Origin: a bacterium
Lineage (GTDB): Bacteria; Planctomycetota; Planctomycetia; Pirellulales; UBA1268
Assembly (NCBI GenBank): GCA_029978085.1
Contig: JAPOJV010000005.1
Location: 1 to 50,319 of the forward strand
Length of the DNA stretch: 50,319 nt
Reading direction: 5' to 3'
This document shows, one piece after another, positions 39,401 through 46,730 of the stretch (the stretch's first letter is position 1; the number at the start of each line of letters is the position of its first letter). The notes beneath the pieces were generated by a model. That model saw only the letters and a program-made list of their open reading frames with translations. It was not told the DNA's origin and did no database searches. Position numbers and translations under genes: made by a program.

Positions 39401-40475
39401 GGGCCGACAACTCCGTCGCATCGCCCACCCGGGTGCTGGTGGCATGCGCCTCGATGAAGTCGATCTGCCCCAGGTCGGCCGGATCGGCATAGGCCCGCTC
39501 CACCGCCATGGCCTGCCCCTCCTGCCGCGGCGCCCAGAGGCTCTTCCCCTTGCCGTCACTGGCGACGCCGAGGCCGCGGATCACGCCCCGGACGCGGTCG
39601 CCATCCGCGAGCGCGCGGGAGAGCGTCTTGATCACGATGGCGACGGAGCCCTCCGCCGTCACGAGCCCGTCGGCTGCCTCACCAAAGGGGCACGAGCCGG
39701 TGTTGCTCACCGACTGCGCGGCCGAGAAGAGCACGAGGCTGTCGGACTTGCAGTAGGACGCGCCCCCCACGATCGCCTGATCGATGCTGCCTCGCGCCAA
39801 CGCCCGACCGGCGATCGCCAACGCCTGCAGCGATGAGGCACAGGCGGCATCGACCGCGAGGAAGGGGCCGTCGAGCTTCAGCGCCTCGTGCACGATCTGC
39901 GCCGCGCCGTGGGCGCCGAGGTCGAGCTTCTCGCCCGGTCGGCGGCCCGGATACCGACGCCGCACGGCATCGACCACCTCTGCCGCGACGTCGCCGACGG
40001 TGGCGCCGAGGAGGTCACGGGCCGGCCCCGTCTCGGCCAGCAGCGACGCCGCCTCGTCGATGCCGGTTGCATAGACGATGTCGCCGATCCGCGTGCTGCC
40101 GCCGGTGTGGCCGACGTAGATGCCCGTTCTGCAATCACGCGGCATGGCGAAGGGATTCAGCCCCGCGTCAGAGCAGGCCAGCGACGCCACCTCGAGGAAG
40201 ATGTGATGTGCGATGTCGTAGCGAGCGACCAGGTCGGCCGTGATCGGGCAGGCCGCCGGATCAACCGGCCTATCGGAGAGGACGCCGCCCAGTTCCGAAT
40301 AGCTCCTGCCGACCCGACTCTTCTCGGGGTGGAAGTAGAGGTCGCGAGGCAGTCGCGATTCGGGCAATGGCCCCCAGGCAATGCCGCTGCTGACTACGAG
40401 CCGCCAAAAAGCGTCGAGGCCGTCGGCACCGGGCAGGCGGCAGGCCATGCCCACGATGGCAAGTGGTTCGTTCAC
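33405..40475 (-). CDS. iterative-type PKS/secondary-lipid synthase KS-KS-AT-ACP-KR-DH
   Basis: A 2356-residue megasynthase resembling PfaA and HglE-like enzymes. KS1 (about 1-430) has a complete triad: C212 in DAACASSL, H344 in EAHATSTRVG and H384 in GHTLETAG. A second KS-like domain (about 480-825) has a cysteine (C690, SGACASV) but lacks the EAHGTGT region. AT is about 850-1130 with S945 in SHSFGE. One ACP is about 1234-1307 with S1270 in LGIDSIRKA. A long linker or pseudo-KR (about 1310-1780) precedes the KR (TGGARGVTAACALELAR, then STSGRLGGHGQADYSLAND). A double-hotdog DH (about 2087-2352) has H2102 in DHLQFGRPLLP and D2271 in LLDGC. No thioesterase or ER domain is present. GTG at 40475 is chosen as start; the frame further upstream only shadows metK. 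Confidence 0.92.
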   Translation of the reverse strand: MNEPLAIVGMACRLPGADGLDAFWRLVVSSGIAWGPLPESRLPRDLYFHPEKSRVGRSYSELGGVLSDRPVDPAACPITADLVARYDIAHHIFLEVASLACSDAGLNPFAMPRDCRTGIYVGHTGGSTRIGDIVYATGIDEAASLLAETGPARDLLGATVGDVAAEVVDAVRRRYPGRRPGEKLDLGAHGAAQIVHEALKLDGPFLAVDAACASSLQALAIAGRALARGSIDQAIVGGASYCKSDSLVLFSAAQSVSNTGSCPFGEAADGLVTAEGSVAIVIKTLSRALADGDRVRGVIRGLGVASDGKGKSLWAPRQEGQAMAVERAYADPADLGQIDFIEAHATSTRVGDATELSALARSLRPHLPHGRKIPIGSVKAVIGHTLETAGLASLVKVVLAMEHGVIPPGSTCDELSSEFDWLNSPFMVPREPLAWPPRADGSPRQAAVNAFGIGGLNVHVAVAEYLPTAVPPVCASRPTDDDRIAIVGAGCVLPGAFSLDDFFARVDRGETAVGAVPADRWQVARSLDRSGPRTWHTTSDQGGFVRDFAYDWRRHRVPPKQIAAANPLQFMLLEAADAAIADAGGPQAGLDRTRTGVVVGTLFGGDFANHLQMGLRLPETVRELRAALARRGVAAADSGRIVEAYETLLLERMPALLDETGSFTSSTLASRLTKTFDLMGGALAVDSGACASVSAVSAAADMLRLGDCDAVICAAGQRSLDLMAFEGLSLNGKLGTEADAAVPGEGAVVFVLKRLTDARAAGNRIRGIIGSAEVWSTAVAACSAPPSLAKVFGHTGAAAAAAEVLAATNARTDGIITISQGPLVGRIEVGAAAQAATVSPTPQAEVRPSGRPLVAALFPGQGAQYTDMFRGLVSESAEASGALARLDGMARGLGHETLAEIAWRPDNGLGTRIWDTQWAMYLGDLFAWEVLRGMGFSPDVVASHSFGEFPALAATAAWTVEDGARATRARADAVEQHGPRDGAMLSVIADRNTVQAAIQPFAGQVWVCAENAPEQFVIGGTARVVDAVEVLLDVRGVKSKRLAVPSPFHTPLLGRAAEQLAVAITAIPIKPPMTPTYSSTTVGAMSDPAAVRHSLVRQMTDTVRWIGVIERLHAAGVRTFVEVGPAGVLTGLTRRILDGRAGCTFLQFDQRGRAAGEQLARLREQLEAAGAIRPHEPAAVSRGSCPSARKPRPARGTVVSFDATARRRERNRAGSSPSAPARVGHGDADGLGKDATIEAFLIDFVVEQTGYPREIVELDADLEADLGIDSIRKAQLFGEIGQNYGLEADDGVSLDEFLTLRHLLDYMLPRVGGRSAAATEAKSKPVAPRTAGAVPAPVDVAAIRGGFAALLVAPADPSAPRGLIACFGRHATPTVRRVESHGLRATLVGVPGMPGAAVGWNDAGLIVVAAHATGGANEAATAVVEEIAATCRSTADAERLIGGRALPPRAVVCADVTGTTDRSFSACDARSPLARVALADGAVAGPQALAALLDREHTAARDALSTACAWVACGVTQMGAAAVSGGPFTGPWIGSDAAIDGAAWRGAVRARSCSAQQPRGGSEITRRYALTTRELGPPRRGRSLAGERVLILGDGELADSLARAIEARDGVAVSVRCESMADAVAAIERAERNGPVRHLIIAFRQHDRGCDWTRRCHGTVEVPFFACQRWIAIRSKVGDLASATLTAVVDLGGDFGISGALGDVAGGAVTGLFKGIAREFPALHVRVLDASQAGAPSQLSSVVVSEMEDAAGPVEVGFVTGRRVTVAACERHLQPGAPLASLARGSVWIVTGGARGVTAACALELARRHGLVLAVVGSTNPVAVHPAWLSLDEAGRTELRSRVMLDARGQGTDPRSAWRRVEKSIEIETSLARFREHGVEARYVACDLADEAAVRSLVGWVTATMGPVRGVLHGAGFESACRFEKKTPEALAATLGPKCLGIEHLLAALDPTALEAVVGFGSTSGRLGGHGQADYSLANDMLAKILADRRRSGLRTTVFHWHAWDEVGMACRPESRFVLEQFGLRFMPLAEGVRRFMDELEAGLPEAEVLVTEPACVPDAVVARAASSTPRGSLVEAVQTGAASTDVVFRLDSTTDRFLLDHLQFGRPLLPAVMGAELLAQATLAAGACGRVEEIRDFYVERPIAFSTDQVRQVRVEGMAAGDGAVRAEGRVAAGTADVQPAADERIALRGLVATGAAEPIVAYASEPPLPFNPMVYADAAPLWHGESFRTLTGLFLDRSGGWGRLVAPAADVVAAPRGAAGWTLPVALLDGCIVACGVYSYILCGLRVEVPVRFERLRITGSPRAGETCVTRILFRSNDERESVYDLVLFGDDGRAILALDGLHLAVISAERGRP

Positions 40476-40564
40476 ATCGGCGTCCGTGTCGTCGCGATCG
40501 ACGGCAGTATGCTTGGCCGGACCTCCGGGGCAACCCCTCGCACACGCGGTTCTCACGCCACCAG

Positions 40565-40593
40565 TTGCCGACTCTCGCCCGAACCCCGATAAT
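40565..40593 (+). promoter_or_regulatory. sigma70-like promoter of metK
   Basis: TTGCCG (40565-40570), a 17-base spacer and GATAAT (40588-40593) form the best promoter in the window. The start site would be near 40600, giving a leader of about 65 bases before GTG at 40665. No SAM riboswitch fold was recognised in this leader. The same 189-base space must also hold the promoter of the minus-strand synthase operon, which I could not locate. Confidence 0.65.
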
Positions 40594-40664
40594 CCGCGGG
40601 AATCGAGGTCCGGACGCCGGACCCACCAGCATCGACCCTCTTCCTCAGGCACGAGGCACCAGCC

Positions 40665-41843
<1,179 letters not shown>

Positions 41844-41863
41844 GCGAGGAACTGGCCGAACGC

Positions 41864-42703
41864 ATGCCGAGCACCGGATTGTCGTCGTCGCGTCGAGCCG
41901 TGGCGGGCCCTGCCCGCCCGGCCGACGTGGCGATCGTCGGCGGCATGCCTGAGCTTACGGACCTGCTCGTCCGCGGCGCTGCCGCGATCGCCGGCGGCAC
42001 GGCCGTCGCCGGTGGATTCCTGCTCGTGGCGCGGCGGCTCACGCGGGCAATTCACACGTCTGCACCTCCGCTGGTACTCCTGGCCGCCGTGGCGGCCGGC
42101 GTGATGCTGGTGCTCGTCGCCGATCTCGGTGCGCGGCTCACCGGCGGCCGCGCAGGCCCGCTGGCCACGCGGATCGGCCTGCTGCTCGGCATGCTGGCGT
42201 TGGCCCTCCCTCCGGCAGCCACCTTCGGTTCCTGGGCGGCAGTCGGCGTCGCCACGGCCGCAACGGTCGCAGTTCTGCTCAGGCCGATGATGAGAGCCTC
42301 GTCGTGGCCGACGCTGCGCCCGTGGCCCGGTGTCGCGGCCATGCCGTCCGTTGCGTCACGAACGCCGCGTCGGCGGCGCCGGCGACTGCCCGGCAGCCTG
42401 CGGCAGCGATATGAGCGGTACGAACTGCCGATGGGCGGCGACTGCGTCCGCGGCCGACTCGCGATCGCCGTCCCCGCCGAAGCCCGTGCCGCAGCCGGCC
42501 ACATCGGCTTCTGCCCTGCGTTCGCGGAAACGCCGGACGTCGAGGTGACCACGTCGTATGATGGCGTGGAAGTCACCGTCACGGCCGCCGAAGTGCTGCC
42601 GTGGGGCGTGCGGGTCGAATGCCGACTCGCCGAGCCGGCAGAGGAGTCGCTCGAGATTCCCGTCGATGTCCTGGCTCGCGTGGCAGGCCGATCCTCATTC
42701 TGA
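41864..42703 (+). CDS. membrane protein of unknown function
   Basis: A 279-residue protein with four likely membrane helices in the first half (about 33-55, 67-88, 101-117, 121-140 from the ATG at 41864). A very basic stretch (TPRRRRRRLPGSLRQRYERY) follows, then a soluble beta-rich C-terminal domain of about 90 residues. An ATG at 41945 (MPELTDLL) may be the true start. I do not recognise the family. It lies 20 bases after metK on the same strand, so co-transcription is likely. Confidence 0.6.
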   Translation: MPSTGLSSSRRAVAGPARPADVAIVGGMPELTDLLVRGAAAIAGGTAVAGGFLLVARRLTRAIHTSAPPLVLLAAVAAGVMLVLVADLGARLTGGRAGPLATRIGLLLGMLALALPPAATFGSWAAVGVATAATVAVLLRPMMRASSWPTLRPWPGVAAMPSVASRTPRRRRRRLPGSLRQRYERYELPMGGDCVRGRLAIAVPAEARAAAGHIGFCPAFAETPDVEVTTSYDGVEVTVTAAEVLPWGVRVECRLAEPAEESLEIPVDVLARVAGRSSF

Positions 42704-42738
42704 CCGTCGCTGAGATCCCACGAGGGACATCATCATCC

Positions 42739-42849
42739 ATGGCTCGCTGGCCACAACACGCCTGGACGACGCTCTTCACCTACGGGCTGATATTCGGCGG
42801 TTTTCCACTGCTGTGCTTCTTGCTCTGGCTCTGGGTCCGCGGCAGATGA
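42739..42849 (+). CDS. 36-residue single-pass membrane protein
   Basis: A small frame starting ATG at 42739. It has a polar start (MARWPQHAW), one hydrophobic helix (TTLFTYGLIFGGFPLLCFLL) and a basic tail (WVRGR). The length, the clean helix and its place 35 bases after one gene and 22 bases before manC support a real small protein. Function unknown. Confidence 0.5.
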   Translation: MARWPQHAWTTLFTYGLIFGGFPLLCFLLWLWVRGR

Positions 42850-42871
42850 GGCTGCATGTCGTGAGGTTTGT

Positions 42872-43954
42872 ATGCTCCATGCGATCGTGATGGCGGGTGG
42901 CTCGGGTACGCGGTTTTGGCCTGCGAGCCGAGCGGCCCTGCCGAAGCAACTGCTGCCACTTGCGGGCGACCGGACGCTGCTCGAAGACACCGCCGCCCGA
43001 CTCGACGGCCTCGTGCCCGCCGAGCGGATCCTGATCGTGACGTCGGCCCGCCTGCTCGACGCCGCCCGCTGCCAACTGCCGCAGGTGCCCGAGTCGGGGC
43101 TCGTGGGCGAACCCTGCAAGCGCGACACCGCCCCCTGCATCGGCCTGGCCGCCCTGCTCGTCTCGCGGCACGACCCCGACGCCACGATGGCGGTGATGCC
43201 CTCCGATCATGTCATCCGGCCCACCAAGACATTCCAGGCCGCGATCCGCCAAGCCGCCGCGCTCGTCGAGGCCCGCCCCGGCCGCCTCGTCACGTTCGGC
43301 ATCCGCCCCACGTACCCGGCCGAAGGTTTCGGGTACATCCAACAGGGCGAGCCGCTCGCGGTCGGCCCCGGCGATGCCCCGGCCCACGCTGTGGCGAGAT
43401 TTCGCGAGAAGCCGCCGGCGAGCGTGGCCCGCGAGTATCTCGCCGCCGGCACCTATCTCTGGAACGCCGGCATCTTCGTGTGGAAGGCAAAGACGATCCT
43501 CGCCGCCCTCGCCGCCCGGCAGCCCGACATGCTCCAGCGGCTCGAGCGGATCGCCGCCGCCTGGGACACGCCCCACCGCGACGATGTCTTCGCCGCCGAG
43601 TTCGCTGCGATCAAGGGGATCTCGATCGACTACGCCGTGCTCGAGCATGCGACCGACGTGGCCGTGATCGAGGCGCCGTTCACCTGGGACGACCTCGGCG
43701 GCTGGTCGGCCGTGGCCCGCCAGCGCGGAGCCGACGAGCAGGGCAACACGATCGTGGGCCGCCACCTGGGCATCGACTCGACGGGCACGATCGTCCATGC
43801 CGCCGACGGCCATTTGGTCGTCACGATGGGGCTTGCGAATATGCTGGTAGTGCACACGCCCGACGCCACGCTCGTCGCAGAACGCGGCCACGAGGAGGCG
43901 GTGCGAAAGGTCGTGGCGGAACTCGAGGCCCGCGGATGGAACGAGTATCTGTGA
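42872..43954 (+). CDS. manC: mannose-1-phosphate guanylyltransferase
   Basis: A 360-residue nucleotidyltransferase that makes GDP-mannose for glycan synthesis. It has the signature MAGGSGTRFWPASRAALPKQ at the start, GEPCKRDTAPCIGLAA, MPSDHVI, the sugar-site YPAEGFGYIQ, and FREKP followed by LWNAGIFVWK. The later IDYAVLEHA and FTWDDLGGWSA are typical of GMP-type enzymes. It lacks the C-terminal isomerase domain of bifunctional ManC, so it is the single-function form. The product could feed the glycosyltransferases at the left end of the window. The stop overlaps the next gene. Confidence 0.92.
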   Translation: MLHAIVMAGGSGTRFWPASRAALPKQLLPLAGDRTLLEDTAARLDGLVPAERILIVTSARLLDAARCQLPQVPESGLVGEPCKRDTAPCIGLAALLVSRHDPDATMAVMPSDHVIRPTKTFQAAIRQAAALVEARPGRLVTFGIRPTYPAEGFGYIQQGEPLAVGPGDAPAHAVARFREKPPASVAREYLAAGTYLWNAGIFVWKAKTILAALAARQPDMLQRLERIAAAWDTPHRDDVFAAEFAAIKGISIDYAVLEHATDVAVIEAPFTWDDLGGWSAVARQRGADEQGNTIVGRHLGIDSTGTIVHAADGHLVVTMGLANMLVVHTPDATLVAERGHEEAVRKVVAELEARGWNEYL

Positions 43955-44961
43955 CCATTCGATCGCTGCTCTGCCTATGCCTGCTGGCCGCCCTGTGCGA
44001 CATCGCACGGGCCGATGACATGCCAGGCCGTGATGCCGCCTGGATCGACCAGCTGCGGCGTTCACGAGAGGCACTCGAGTGGACCGACGAGCTCGTGCGG
44101 CACGACTGGCGGCTGCAGCATCGCCCACAGGCGCTTTCGCCAGGCGACGCGTGCCGGCTCCTCGATCCCGATGACCGAGTCGTCCACGAGGGCACCCGCG
44201 GTGAATGCGAGGCGGTATTCGCCGATCTCGAGCAGTCAGGCCGCGTGAGCCCCGTCCGCGGACACACGGTCATCTTGCTCCACGGCCTCGGCGAGGGCCG
44301 GGACTCGATGGCCCCGCTGGCGAAGCATCTCCGCACGGCCCTCGATGCGACGGTGCTCACGTTCGGCTACGCGAGCGTGAAGGCCGACATCGATGCCCAC
44401 GGCCGGGCCCTCGACACCGTCGTCGCCCGCCTCCCCCAGGCCGAGACGCTCTCGTTCGTGGGGCACAGCCTCGGCAACCTCGTCGTTCGCCGTTGGATGG
44501 CCCTCGCCGCTGCTCGCGACCTCGCCCGCACCCGCCGCATGGTGATGCTCGGCCCGCCCAACCAGGGCTCCGACCTCGCCAGCATGGCATCGCGAATCTG
44601 GGGCCTCGCCTCACTCACCGAGGGAGCCTCGCGTGACCTGGTGGTTGATTGGCCGCGGGTCGCCCCGAGCCTCGCAGTGCCCGCCTGCGACTTCGGCATC
44701 GTGGCCGGTGGCCGCGGCGACGACACGGGCTACAGTCTGCTCCTCGACGGAGACGACGACGCCGTGGTGCGGGTCGCGGAGACGCGACTGGCGGGCGCCC
44801 GCGATTTCCTCGTCGTGCCAGTGCACCATGCCGCGATGATGAAGGATACGGCCGTGCAACGGGCCACGGCCGAGTTTTTGCAGACTGGACGGTTTCCCGA
44901 GCTGCCGCACCAAGAGCCCCGCAGGGCGGCTGCATCACCGCCAGCGGCGGGCGCCGAATGA
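43936..44961 (+). CDS. exported alpha/beta hydrolase, lipase-like
   Basis: A 341-residue protein with a signal peptide (SLLCLCLLAALCDIARA). The fold is alpha/beta hydrolase: VILLHGLGEGRDSM forms the oxyanion region, and the nucleophile is in FVGHSLGNLVVRR. MLGPPNQGSDLASM is the lipase/PGAP1-like segment, and the late VVPVHHAAMM carries the likely catalytic His. It probably hydrolyses an ester or acts as an acyltransferase in the periplasm. ATG at 43936 overlaps manC by 19 bases; GTG at 43951 (GTGA overlap) is an equal alternative. Its own stop overlaps the RuvX start. Confidence 0.8.
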   Translation: MERVSVTIRSLLCLCLLAALCDIARADDMPGRDAAWIDQLRRSREALEWTDELVRHDWRLQHRPQALSPGDACRLLDPDDRVVHEGTRGECEAVFADLEQSGRVSPVRGHTVILLHGLGEGRDSMAPLAKHLRTALDATVLTFGYASVKADIDAHGRALDTVVARLPQAETLSFVGHSLGNLVVRRWMALAAARDLARTRRMVMLGPPNQGSDLASMASRIWGLASLTEGASRDLVVDWPRVAPSLAVPACDFGIVAGGRGDDTGYSLLLDGDDDAVVRVAETRLAGARDFLVVPVHHAAMMKDTAVQRATAEFLQTGRFPELPHQEPRRAAASPPAAGAE

Positions 44962-45440
44962 CTGCTCCCGCTTCGGCACCGATCCCCGCAGGCCGCGTGG
45001 CCGGCGTCGACTATGGACGCCGCCGAATCGGCATCGCCGTCTGCGACGCCCACCGCATTCTCGCGAGCCCGCTGTGCATCCACGAAGCCGTGGGGGATCG
45101 CGGTGCCAATACGGCCTTCTTCCGCAAGCTGGTGTCTGACGAGTCGCTCGTGGGCTTCGTCGTCGGCCTGCCCGTGCATGCCGACGGCAGCGACAGCGAC
45201 ATGAGCCGCGAGGTGGAGCGGTTCGGCGCCTGGCTGGGCCGGATCACCGGGCTCCCCGTCGCCTTTCACGACGAGCGATACAGCTCCAAGGAGGCGGCCG
45301 GGATGCTCGCGGGCGTGGGGCTCACCCGCGGTCGGAAAAAGGAGCGGGCGGATGCGGTGGCGGCGCAGGTGGTGCTCGCCTCATGGATGGAAGGGCAGGC
45401 CGCGTCCGGCGGCGGCGGTCGTCCGGGGGCGCTCGAGTGA
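44958..45440 (+). CDS. ruvX: Holliday junction resolvase-like protein (YqgF)
   Basis: A 160-residue RNase H fold protein. It has VAGVDYGRRRIGIAVCD at the start (first catalytic Asp), FVVGLPVHADGSDSDMS, FHDERYSSKEA (Glu) and the final RADAVAAQVVLASWM (Asp). Members act in pre-16S rRNA end processing and have been proposed as junction resolvases. ATG at 44958 overlaps the TGA of the hydrolase gene (ATGA). The C-terminus is a Gly-rich tail. Confidence 0.9.
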   Translation: MTAPASAPIPAGRVAGVDYGRRRIGIAVCDAHRILASPLCIHEAVGDRGANTAFFRKLVSDESLVGFVVGLPVHADGSDSDMSREVERFGAWLGRITGLPVAFHDERYSSKEAAGMLAGVGLTRGRKKERADAVAAQVVLASWMEGQAASGGGGRPGALE

Positions 45441-45478
45441 TGAATTCCACGGGTGGCTCTCCCTGGCATATGTGCGCC

Positions 45479-45622
45479 GGCGAAGGGGCTGCCCACGCCC
45501 CGTCGCCGGACGCTCGCTTCGGGCATCCATGCCCTTCGCTCGCTCGATGGCGGCATCGCTCCGGCATCCTGCCTGCGCTTGCCGCCAACGCCGGCTCTCG
45601 GGGCATGGGCAGCCCCTTCGCC
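45479..45622 (-). repeat. F1 structured repeat, copy D
   Basis: Full F1 copy on the minus strand. The outer arms are GGCGAAGGGGCTGCCCA and its complement at the other end; stem 2 is TGGCGGCA / TGCCGCCA (different from copies A1, B and C but still fully paired); inner hairpin GGCA-GGA-TGCC; hairpin 3 GGGCA-TGGA-TGCCC. It fills most of the 233-base gap between ruvX and the YeeZ-like gene. Confidence 0.88.
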
Positions 45623-45673
45623 TCCTTGGGTGGTGTGCTGACCTTCATTCGTCGTTCGTAAAGGGCAGAGAGC

Positions 45674-46567
45674 ATGGCTGAAAAGCTGCAGGAGAGCGTG
45701 TCCTCTGCAAGCCGCCGGCGGACGCGGCTGGTGGTGGGGTGTGGATATCTCGGGGAACGGGTGGCGCGGCGGTGGGTGGGCGAAGGCGCGCGGGTGCTCG
45801 GGGTGACGCGGCGGGAGGCGAGAGCGCGGGAGCTGGCGGCGGTCCGGGTCGAGCCGATCCTGGCCGATGTGACCGATGCCGCGGCGACGCGATGGCTCGA
45901 GGAGCTGCCGCCGCTCGATACCGTGTTCTGGGCGGTGGGCTTCGATCGGGCTGCGGGCCGGACGCATCGCGATGTGCATGTCGGGGGCTTTGGGCGGCTG
46001 CTCGATGCGCTCGCCCGGAATGGTGCAGAGAGCGTCCGGCCGCGGGTGATTCTTTCGAGTTCCACCGGCGTGTGGGGCGACGAGGCCGGCGGGATGGTGG
46101 ACGAGCAGACGCCGCCGAATCCTGGCCGCGAGGCGGGGGCCGTGCTCGTCGAGGCCGAACAACTGCTTCGTGGCCATCCGGCCGGGCCGGGCGTGGCCCT
46201 GCGGTTCGCCGGACTCTATGGCCCTGGCCGGCTGCCGCGGCTGGATGACCTTCGGGCTGGCCGGCCGATCGCTGCCGATCCCGACACCTGGCTCAATCTG
46301 ATCCATGTCGATGACGCGGCCCGGATCGTCTGCGCGGTTGCCGATGCTGGGGTGCCGCAGCCGCTGTATGTCGTATCGGACGGCCACCCCGTGCTTCGGC
46401 GCGACTGGTATGGCAGGCTCGCCGCGGTCACCGGCTGCCCTGCGCCGACCTGGGATCCGTCGGCCCCCCGGGTCCGCGGCGCCGACAAGCGGGTGAACCC
46501 GGCGCTGCTGTTCCGCGACCTCGGGATCACGCTCGAGCACCCGGACTCACTCGCGATCCGGCCGTAG
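45674..46567 (+). CDS. YeeZ-like NAD(P)-binding SDR protein
   Basis: A 297-residue extended SDR. It begins LVVGCGYLGERVARRWVGEG, the short GCGYLG form of the cofactor loop typical of YeeZ-type proteins, with FWAVGFDR, LSSSTGVWGDEAG and LRFAGLYGPGRLPRL following. The usual YxxxK is not obvious; the region reads NPGREAGAVLVEAEQ, so catalytic activity is doubtful. The end (HPVLRRDWYGRLAAVTG) is normal for the family. AAGGGCAGAG just upstream may serve as a weak ribosome site. Confidence 0.8.
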   Translation: MAEKLQESVSSASRRRTRLVVGCGYLGERVARRWVGEGARVLGVTRREARARELAAVRVEPILADVTDAAATRWLEELPPLDTVFWAVGFDRAAGRTHRDVHVGGFGRLLDALARNGAESVRPRVILSSSTGVWGDEAGGMVDEQTPPNPGREAGAVLVEAEQLLRGHPAGPGVALRFAGLYGPGRLPRLDDLRAGRPIAADPDTWLNLIHVDDAARIVCAVADAGVPQPLYVVSDGHPVLRRDWYGRLAAVTGCPAPTWDPSAPRVRGADKRVNPALLFRDLGITLEHPDSLAIRP

Positions 46568-46589
46568 CGCCGTAGTCCACATGCGGCCC
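46568..46589 (+). repeat. F3-like short repeat
   Basis: CGCCGTAGTCCACATGCGG matches F3 with the central bases missing. It directly follows the stop codon of the YeeZ-like gene and faces the inverted copy at 46679-46705, making a 138-base segment with inverted ends. Confidence 0.6.
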
Positions 46590-46678
46590 ACGGTCTGAGT
46601 GCCGCAGCACCGAGCTATTCGCCTGCAGTTCCGAACGCCACGAGCTTCAACCTTCGCCCCTCGGCCTGCATGCCCACT

Positions 46679-46705
46679 CCCGCACACGGAGTGTGCGGAC
46701 TACGG
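46679..46705 (-). repeat. F3 short palindromic repeat
   Basis: On the minus strand it has CCGTAGTCCGCACACTCCG then TGTGCGG; CCGCACA pairs with TGTGCGG around a CTCCG loop. It shares 18 identical bases with the copy at 18475. Confidence 0.8.
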
Positions 46706-46717
46706 ACTGACAACAAA

Positions 46718-46730
46718 GTGACGGGCCTAC
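46718..46730 (-). repeat. F2 end fragment
   Basis: On the minus strand it reads GTAGGCCCGTCAC, the 13-base end of F2. It contains the TAG stop codon of the Prc-type protease gene. Confidence 0.6.

Noticed and set aside
40594-40664. SAM riboswitch in the metK leader
   Set aside because: The leader is about 65 bases and shows none of the conserved cores or helices of the SAM riboswitch classes I know.
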